Assembly: GCF_000586555.1 (NCBI RefSeq)
Contig: NZ_AZUC01000058.1
Coordinates: 1 to 64,000 of the forward strand
Source: Sporosarcina sp. D27
Lineage (GTDB): Bacteria > Bacillota > Bacilli > Bacillales_A > Planococcaceae
Reading direction: 5' to 3'
DNA: 64,000 nucleotides
In this document: piece after piece, positions 58,602 through 64,000 of the stretch
Numbering within the stretch: position 1 is the stretch's first letter
Layout of the letters: every line of letters begins with the position of its first letter
Notes under the pieces: generated by a model
What the model saw: only the letters and a program-made list of their open reading frames with translations
The model's database searches: none
Told to the model about the DNA's origin: nothing
Program-made: the position numbers and the translations under genes

Positions 58602-59708
58602 TTAGCCTAGAATTCTTAACTCGCGAGGGAATGTAGAAAGCACTTCAACTTCGCCAGCTTCATTAATATAAACGGTGTCTTCGATTCGAACGCCGCCTTC
58701 ACCTGGGATGTAGATGCCTGGCTCAATTGTGAATACGAGTCCGGGCTCTGCGATTTCTTCGTTGTTCATATGGATAGAAGGTTCTTCGTGTACTTCAATT
58801 CCGAGACCATGGCCGACGCGATTGTTGAAATACTCACCGAATCCAGCTTCTTGAATGACATTGCGTGCAGCGATGTCGAACGTTTTCAATGGATTTCCAG
58901 CTTGGACGGCGTGGATTCCGGCCTGGTTCGATGCAAGTACTGTATCGTAAATGAGTCGCTGGCGATCGGATGCTTCTCCGATAATGAATGTACGTGTCGT
59001 ATCAGACATATAGCCGTCTTTCGCCACTCCGAAGTCAATTAGCAAATAATCACCGACTTGTAGTTTACGCTCGCCAGGTTCGCCGTGTGGCAACGCAGCT
59101 TTTTCACCGGATAGTACAATCGACGAGAAAGAGGGACCATCTGCGCCAAATTTACGCATTAAGTATTCGAGCTCGGCTGTCAGCTCGGATTCCGTCATTC
59201 CGACTTTTACGAGCTTGATGCCTTCTTCAAGGACACGCTCGATAATTTCTATTGGTTTCTTCAATGCAGCGATTTCTTCACGTGTTTTACGTTTACGCAG
59301 CTTGTTGATGAAAGCCTGAACATCCGCCACTTCTGCTGCAGGAAATGCAGTACTGAATTCGTTGTATCGGAAATAGCTAAACGCTTTCGCTTCGATTCCA
59401 ACGTTTCCTGAAAGGTCACCGACAGTAGAACGAATGACATCGAATGGAAGTTGTTCATCGGAAATTGAGACAATTGTTTGGATATCAGAGCTTTCTGCAG
59501 CTGCATCTTTGTCGAGTGCAGGAGTGAAGAAAATCGTTTTCCCTTTAGATGCCTCTATAAAGAGACCTAAAAATCGCTCGTGAGGGTCTGAGTTGAATCC
59601 TGTGAAATAGAATACGTTGGCAGGATCTGTTACAAGCACCGCAGTAAGTGATTGGTCCTGAAGATGAGTGCGTAGGGCATGGCGCCGTTTTTCGTACATG
59701 TCAGTCAT
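58602..59708 (-). CDS. M24 Xaa-Pro aminopeptidase/dipeptidase
   Basis: 368-aa metallopeptidase that removes residues next to proline. The N-terminal creatinase domain (1-130) contains VTDPANVFYFTGFNSD; the C-terminal pita-bread domain has all five metal ligands: DFGV and MSDTTRT (two Asp), HGLGIEVHE (His), EPGIYIP (Glu) and GVRIEDTV (Glu). Equivalent to the YqhT/YkvY/PepQ group of Bacillus; assignment within the group is uncertain. ATG 59708 has AGGAGG 8 nt upstream. Monocistronic. Confidence 0.9.
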   Translation of the reverse strand: MTDMYEKRRHALRTHLQDQSLTAVLVTDPANVFYFTGFNSDPHERFLGLFIEASKGKTIFFTPALDKDAAAESSDIQTIVSISDEQLPFDVIRSTVGDLSGNVGIEAKAFSYFRYNEFSTAFPAAEVADVQAFINKLRKRKTREEIAALKKPIEIIERVLEEGIKLVKVGMTESELTAELEYLMRKFGADGPSFSSIVLSGEKAALPHGEPGERKLQVGDYLLIDFGVAKDGYMSDTTRTFIIGEASDRQRLIYDTVLASNQAGIHAVQAGNPLKTFDIAARNVIQEAGFGEYFNNRVGHGLGIEVHEEPSIHMNNEEIAEPGLVFTIEPGIYIPGEGGVRIEDTVYINEAGEVEVLSTFPRELRILG

Positions 59709-59790
59709 GATGAATTCCTCCTGGATATGCAGTATATAGCTTTATTATGACGTAATTAATAGAAGAACAACAGGGATATGCATAGCGAAC

Positions 59791-59818
59791 AAAAAAACCG
59801 GCTACCATGAGCCGGTTT
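59791..59818 (-). terminator. Terminator of gltS
   Basis: Minus strand AAACCGGCT/AGCCGGTTT with 6-nt loop, followed by TTTTGTTC. Confidence 0.85.
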
Positions 59819-59824
59819 ACAATG

Positions 59825-61033
59825 TTAACTAAAGATATTTATTGTAGTAATGATGATTGGCATCGAAACGACATCAATCAGGAACGCACCGACAATCGGT
59901 ACGATTAAATACGCTGTGCGAGATGGGCCATAACGTTCGGTTACAGCGGCCATATTAGCCATTGCATTTGGTGTAGCCCCAAGTCCGTGTCCTGCAAAAC
60001 CCGCACACATTACCGCTGCATCGTAGTTTTTGCCGAGGATGCGGAACAGAACGAAAATCGCGAACAACACGAGGAATACTACTTGTACAAAGACAATTAC
60101 GAGTAGTGGAAGTGCTAGACCTGCAACTTCCCAAAGCTTAATGCTCATAAGTGCCATGGATAAGAAGATGCCTAGAGCGACATCGCCGATAAGGGTGATG
60201 CTACGCATGTGCACAATATTTCCGTTAATACGATCGACAACATTACGAATAACAACTGCGACAAACATCGCGCCCACATAGTTAGGCAAGACGATACCGT
60301 TTTCCATAAAGCTGCTTGTGAATTTTGTGAATGCATCACCTAGCAATGAACCGCCTGCCATTGAAGCGACAATGAGGAACGCTTGCATCGTGAAATTATC
60401 GACTGAAATTGCAGGGTCATGTGCCTCTGCATCATATTCGTATGATTCTTCTACTTCAGTAGATTTTAAGTCGTGTTTTTTGATCAAATACTTAACAAGA
60501 GGTCCACCGACCAATCCACCTGCAACCAATCCAAATGTTGCAGCGGCAATTCCGATAGAGAATGCGGAGTCGATTCCCATCGCTTCCACAGTCGTTCCGT
60601 AAGCAGTCGCACCACCATGTCCGCCTTCCATGGAAACGGCTCCAGCCATCATTCCGATTAGGGGATGAATGTCGAACAAGTATGACATGGAGACACCGAT
60701 GAGGTTTTGCATAATCGCAAGAAATCCACAAGCAATCCAATAGATGATCAAGAGTTTTCCGCCTAGTTTTATGAGTGCGAAGCTTGCGCCAAGCCCGACA
60801 GTTGCGAAAAACGTTAGCATGAATAAGTTTTGGAGAGATGTATCAAGTGTAAAGTTCACAAGCCCTGTTGCTTTCAAAATTGTTGCAAGAATGGCGAATA
60901 GCAATCCTCCGACAACTGGTGCAGGAATACAAAACTTTTGTAAAAACTTGGTTTTACGCACGAGTGCCGTGCCGAGTAAAAACAGCGCCATTGCGAGGAA
61001 TAGCGTTGTTACCTGATTCAATTCAATTGTCAT
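59825..61033 (-). CDS. gltS: Sodium/glutamate symporter GltS
   Basis: 402 aa, about eleven helices, glutamate:Na+ symporter family. Signature strings: KFCIPAPVVGGLLFAI near residue 34, the first reentrant loop GAVSMEGGHGGATAYGTT near 133 and the second CAGFAGHGLGATPNAMANMAAV near 355, the two halves of the duplicated transport core. ATG 61033 has GGAGG 8 nt upstream and overlaps the end of hutG by 11 nt. Cotranscription with formimidoylglutamase suggests glutamate or histidine-derived metabolism. Confidence 0.92.
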   Translation of the reverse strand: MTIELNQVTTLFLAMALFLLGTALVRKTKFLQKFCIPAPVVGGLLFAILATILKATGLVNFTLDTSLQNLFMLTFFATVGLGASFALIKLGGKLLIIYWIACGFLAIMQNLIGVSMSYLFDIHPLIGMMAGAVSMEGGHGGATAYGTTVEAMGIDSAFSIGIAAATFGLVAGGLVGGPLVKYLIKKHDLKSTEVEESYEYDAEAHDPAISVDNFTMQAFLIVASMAGGSLLGDAFTKFTSSFMENGIVLPNYVGAMFVAVVIRNVVDRINGNIVHMRSITLIGDVALGIFLSMALMSIKLWEVAGLALPLLVIVFVQVVFLVLFAIFVLFRILGKNYDAAVMCAGFAGHGLGATPNAMANMAAVTERYGPSRTAYLIVPIVGAFLIDVVSMPIIITTINIFS

Positions 61034-61988
61034 TCTGTGTACCTCCAAGCAGTGAGACAATCGCTTCATTCGTTAAGTAAGCGCCGAGTTTAACAGTACG
61101 GCCGTTCTCATCGAGGGAAGGATTGATTTCTGAGATGTCAAATGAAAGCGTTTTCTGTGCAGACGCAACAATACGAATGAGTTCTCGTACTTGCTTCGGA
61201 GAAAGTCCGAATGGCGAAGGCGCACTGACGCCAGGTGCTACAGCAGCGTCCAATACATCTGAACAAAGCGTAAGCATAATATAATCTTGAGTAGCGATAA
61301 ATTGATGGAGCTGGGTATAGATGTGTTCAACAGGTGTCTCTTCTAATTGTCGTTCTGTTATATAGTGAACGCCAAGACGATCTGCTTCGTCAAATAATAA
61401 TTGTGTATTACCAAATTCTTGTATGCCTAAGACGAAATAAGAGGTGGTTTCATCTGTGTCGAGCATTTGTTTAAACATGGTCCCTGAAGACGTTTGTTTT
61501 TCATAACTGCGTAAGTCGAAATGGGCGTCAATGTTAATAACACCAATCTTCGCATCAGGTCCTACGAATTTTCTTACTCCTAAATAATGCCCGAAAGCGG
61601 TTTCATGGCCGCCCCCAAGAATGACAGGCTTTCTGTTATCAGTTAAGCACTGGCGGACAGTTTGTCCAAGTTCACGCTGGGCGTCTTCTAGTTTCCCATC
61701 TTCGCAAACAACGGTTCCTAAGTCAACAATTTGGTGTGACTCTGGTTGTCGCCAAGGAAGTTTCGCAAGTTCACGGCGAAGTGAATCTGGGCCAGCAGCA
61801 GCTCCGGTGCGACCGTTATTTCGTCGAACTCCTTCGTCAGATGAAAACCCGATCAGTGCACAAGTAGGACTGGTAGCGCTTTCTTTCGGAGAGTTCAGCT
61901 GCATCACTTGATGAAGACGAAATGCTGCACGCTTGGTAACATCGTCGATTCGGCCACTCCAGACTTCTGGATTTGTTGCGTTGATCAT
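61023..61988 (-). CDS. hutG: Formimidoylglutamase
   Basis: 321-aa ureohydrolase-family enzyme, splitting N-formimidoylglutamate to glutamate and formamide, the last step of histidine degradation. Manganese ligands and family strings: GGGHETAFGHYLG near residue 130, INIDAHFDLR near 156, the CSDVLDAAVAPGVSAPSPFG block near 246 (HutG-typical variant), and SFDISEINP near 293. hutH, hutU and hutI are not in the window. The frame extends further, but ATG 61988 with AAGGGTGAT before it is preferred. First gene of the hutG-gltS operon, divergent from a LysR regulator. Confidence 0.88.
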   Translation of the reverse strand: MINATNPEVWSGRIDDVTKRAAFRLHQVMQLNSPKESATSPTCALIGFSSDEGVRRNNGRTGAAAGPDSLRRELAKLPWRQPESHQIVDLGTVVCEDGKLEDAQRELGQTVRQCLTDNRKPVILGGGHETAFGHYLGVRKFVGPDAKIGVINIDAHFDLRSYEKQTSSGTMFKQMLDTDETTSYFVLGIQEFGNTQLLFDEADRLGVHYITERQLEETPVEHIYTQLHQFIATQDYIMLTLCSDVLDAAVAPGVSAPSPFGLSPKQVRELIRIVASAQKTLSFDISEINPSLDENGRTVKLGAYLTNEAIVSLLGGTQNDN

Positions 61989-62118
61989 AGGGATCACCCT
62001 TTCAAAGTTAAATGCAATACGCTTCATTATACGAGCAGTCATTTATTATTTCAAATATCTATAATTCATTTACTTATGCTTTTAGGTTATAATAGATCGA
62101 AAGAAGGAGATGAGGACA

Positions 62119-62997
62119 ATGGACATCAAACAGCTTCGTTACTTTGTAGCTGTCGTTAAAGAAGGTGGTTTTTCAGGAGCTGCCACTAAGTTACATTTGT
62201 CTCAACCTTCACTCAGTAAAGCGATCCGGACGCTTGAAGGGCAAATTGGCTTTCAGTTATTGGATCGGACAACAAAGCGGGTGGATTTGACGGAATCGGG
62301 TCGCGTGTTTTACGAGCGTGCCCTTCACATCTTATCTGAAATGGATATTTTTGAAAAAGAAGTAAACGAAGTGAAAGTGGCAGGTAGCGGAGAAGTAAGA
62401 CTGGGCATGATTGAATCTGTGAAAAACTGGATTCCTAATGTTTTGAAGTGGTATAGGGAGGAATATCCTGATATGCATGTCGTTCTCAAAGAAGTCCTTG
62501 GACGCAATGATATTGAGAAGGCTTTACGCGATTATGCGGTACATATTTGTTTGACGAATGAATTTATCGATGAACCTGATATTGTAACCGCGCCTTTGTA
62601 CAAAGAAAAATTGGTACTCGTCTTGAATGCAGCGCACCCTCTAGCGAGTCGGGCATATATTGAACTGGGACATCTAGCCGATGAGCCGTTTATCATCACG
62701 AGTAGAGGATTTCAAACACGTGTGAATATTAATGAAGCGTTTAAAGAAGCGGGCGTAAGCATGGATATTTGCTACGACGCGGATCGCTTCGAAACCATTT
62801 TGACTTTAGTGGAGGCAGGGATAGGAGTCTCTATTATTCCTAGAAACTACATTGGGGAAGTTGTGCCAGAAACTCTCGCAATTCGAGAACTGGATAGCCC
62901 AAGTCTTGAACGGACAGTGTATTTAGCTTATGTGAAAAATAGATATCGCCCACCAGCAATTGAAGCATTATTGCAAAGAATGCTAGCGAATATATAA
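62119..62997 (+). CDS. LysR-family regulator
   Basis: 292 aa. The N-terminal winged HTH (1-60) has MDIKQLRYFVAVVKEGGFSG and LSQPSLSKAIRTLE; the effector domain (about 90-290) has EVRLGMIESV and the C-terminal VEAGIGVSIIP. LysR proteins usually control a divergent operon, here hutG-gltS, in response to a small metabolite, perhaps histidine-pathway intermediates or glutamate. ATG 62119 is chosen over 62110 because AAGGAGA is better spaced for it. Confidence 0.9.
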   Translation: MDIKQLRYFVAVVKEGGFSGAATKLHLSQPSLSKAIRTLEGQIGFQLLDRTTKRVDLTESGRVFYERALHILSEMDIFEKEVNEVKVAGSGEVRLGMIESVKNWIPNVLKWYREEYPDMHVVLKEVLGRNDIEKALRDYAVHICLTNEFIDEPDIVTAPLYKEKLVLVLNAAHPLASRAYIELGHLADEPFIITSRGFQTRVNINEAFKEAGVSMDICYDADRFETILTLVEAGIGVSIIPRNYIGEVVPETLAIRELDSPSLERTVYLAYVKNRYRPPAIEALLQRMLANI

Positions 62998-63011
62998 TCC
63001 GATCTGGAGAT

Positions 63012-63047
63012 AGAGTGACCTTCCGAGTTGAAAGGTTGCTCTTTTAT
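63012..63047 (+). terminator. Terminator of the LysR gene
   Basis: AGAGTGACCTT/AAGGTTGCTCT 11-bp stem with one wobble, then TTTATTATT. Confidence 0.8.
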
Positions 63048-63183
63048 TATTCGATGAAATCGGAAACTGGGTATAAATGTGTTGCAAGTGGGTAAAAAGT
63101 GGCATGAATGCATTTGTTTTTGAAAGAGACAGCTTTAAAGACGAACGATTAATGATATAAAAACATTATTGTTCATAAAATGC

Positions 63184-63212
63184 TTGTGATTGAATAACAA
63201 TCTATGTATACT
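63184..63212 (+). promoter_or_regulatory. SigA promoter of the riboswitch-controlled purine permease
   Basis: TTGTGA (63184-63189), 17 bp, TATACT (63207-63212). Confidence 0.75.
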
Positions 63213-63235
63213 GACGAAGTGATAAAAGTGAATAT

Positions 63236-63310
63236 AATCTCGTATATGTTCAGTAATACGGTCTGAGCGTCTCTACCAGGTTCCCATTGAAAGAACCGGA
63301 CTACGAGTTG
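63236..63310 (+). ncRNA. Purine riboswitch, guanine type
   Basis: P1 ATCTCGTA/TACGAGTT (63236-63310), P2 region with AATACGGTCTGAGCGT, conserved TCTCTACC in J2/3 and P3 GGTTC/GAACC. The specificity base before the closing stem (GGACTACGAG) is C63301, the C74 equivalent that marks guanine/hypoxanthine binding; adenine types have T. A terminator lies about 90 nt further on. Confidence 0.9.
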
Positions 63311-63396
63311 AAGAATAGTGTGTAAGCATTGTGGTTTTTTGTGTTCTTTAGCATAAAGAAATCGTGAGGTCTTCACACACCCTTTGACTTTCGTAT

Positions 63397-63436
63397 GTCC
63401 GGCTTGCAACTACTTGTTGCATGCTGGACTTTTTTA
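63397..63436 (+). terminator. Expression-platform terminator of the guanine riboswitch
   Basis: GTCCGGCTTGCAAC/GTTGCATGCTGGAC 14-nt arms with two mismatches, TACTT loop, then TTTTTTTATT. In guanine types ligand binding favours this terminator, shutting off the permease. Confidence 0.82.
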
Positions 63437-63519
63437 TTGCATGCGTATGCAATAAATAGAGACACAAGAGATATTACGTTAGTACAAGTAAGTATGAACG
63501 ATAATTAGGAGGTTTGCAG

Positions 63520-64000
63520 ATGAATGCAAAAGGGATAACAGAGAAATTGTTTAAGCTAAAAGAATTCGGCACGACGCCTCGAACGGAAATGGCTGCGGGG
63601 TTAACGGTTTTCATGACAATGCTGTATGTTCTGATTGTCGTACCTGGCATGTTGGACAACGCAGGATTGCCAAAAGGTCCTGCGACAGTAGCAGTTATTT
63701 TGATGACGGGTGTTATTACTATCATAATGGGGCTATACAGCAACCGGCCGTTCGCACTCGCGCCAGGTCTAGGATCTGTTGCTTTTCTATCGGTCACACT
63801 TGTCCTTTCAGAAGGAATTCCTTGGCAGACGGGTATGGGGATGGTGTTCATCTCAGGTATTCTGTTCGTTTTATTTACCATTTTGGGACTTAGAAAACTA
63901 ATTGTACGGCTTATGCCGCCCGCCATCAAACTCTCCATAGGTGCAGGGGTAGGGCTGTTCATCGCTTTGATTGGATTCAGAAGTGCAGGTCTTGTACAGG
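63520..64000 (+). CDS. AzgA/PbuG-type purine permease, cut by the window end
   Basis: The first 160 residues of an NCS2 AzgA-like permease; no stop occurs before the window edge. N-terminal strings: FGTTPRTEMAAGLTVFMTMLYVLIV near residue 17 and ALAPGLGSVAFLSVTLVL near residue 93, where PbuG-type proteins usually read APGMGLNAFF, so the substrate site may differ. Guanine or hypoxanthine import is inferred from the riboswitch. ATG 63520 has AGGAGG upstream. Confidence 0.85.
   Translation, partial: MNAKGITEKLFKLKEFGTTPRTEMAAGLTVFMTMLYVLIVVPGMLDNAGLPKGPATVAVILMTGVITIIMGLYSNRPFALAPGLGSVAFLSVTLVLSEGIPWQTGMGMVFISGILFVLFTILGLRKLIVRLMPPAIKLSIGAGVGLFIALIGFRSAGLVQ

Overview
The window reads as chromosome of a low-to-mid GC, spore-forming Firmicute of the order Bacillales, most likely Planococcaceae (Sporosarcina-like). 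This is inferred from gene content (HelD, YdbST, RocB, YtaF, UgpCAEB, PepQ-type M24 peptidase, SLH protein), strong AGGAGG ribosome binding sites, TTG/GTG starts, SigA-type promoters, a CcpA cre site, a PhoP box and a guanine riboswitch. No phage, plasmid, integrase, transposase, CRISPR, tRNA or rRNA gene was seen. About 46 intact or partial coding regions and one clear pseudogene were found.

Layout. 0-10 kb: helD, a ydbST pair behind a SigW-like promoter, a long TspO-like membrane protein, a TetR-controlled ABC exporter with three evenly spaced operators, and an RsbR-like STAS protein. 10-15.5 kb: a SHOCT protein, a secreted SLH-SGNH hydrolase, and an amino-sugar locus (nanE, PTS EIIBC with cre-in-promoter, divergent RpiR regulator). 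15.5-19 kb: a YfcC-type transporter with an M20 amidohydrolase behind an ARG-box-like palindrome, then ytaF. 20-27 kb: a LacI-type regulon for nucleoside salvage (rbsK, M20 hydrolase, nucleoside hydrolase, NCS2 permease, lacI, nupC), tied together by three matching 18-bp operators. 28-31 kb: an unrecognised cluster of membrane proteins ending in a membrane-tethered PstS-like binding domain, preceded by a strongly structured leader RNA. 31-34 kb: DUF1116 protein plus MFS transporter. 34-40 kb: a probable arginine/methylarginine catabolic operon (amidinotransferase-family protein, DDAH, amino-acid permease, RocB) opposed by an IclR regulator with tandem operators. 40-49 kb: GNAT, a degenerate cobalamin-adenosyltransferase-like protein, TSUP permease, an RsgA paralogue behind a leader-peptide attenuator, a pRiA4b/SEC-C protein, a decayed class V aminotransferase, an ankyrin-TPR fusion, a PfkB kinase and an OFA-type MFS. 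49-57 kb: GGDEF-EAL protein, a GDPD lipoprotein and ugpCAEB sharing a PhoP box. 57-64 kb: a repeat array, M24 peptidase, gltS-hutG with divergent LysR, and a riboswitch-controlled purine permease cut by the window end.

Two things stand out. First, intergenic spaces carry a dispersed family of about 205-bp repeats built from a conserved module plus arrays of 21-bp units; they occur at 1, 2.5, 19.3-20.2, 27.2-27.8 and 57.3-58.5 kb. Second, the rsgA paralogue is preceded by its own promoter, a 21-codon leader ORF, a terminator and a perfectly placed antiterminator pairing, which is the architecture of ribosome-mediated attenuation. All functional statements come from reading the sequence and recalled family knowledge; no database search was run.
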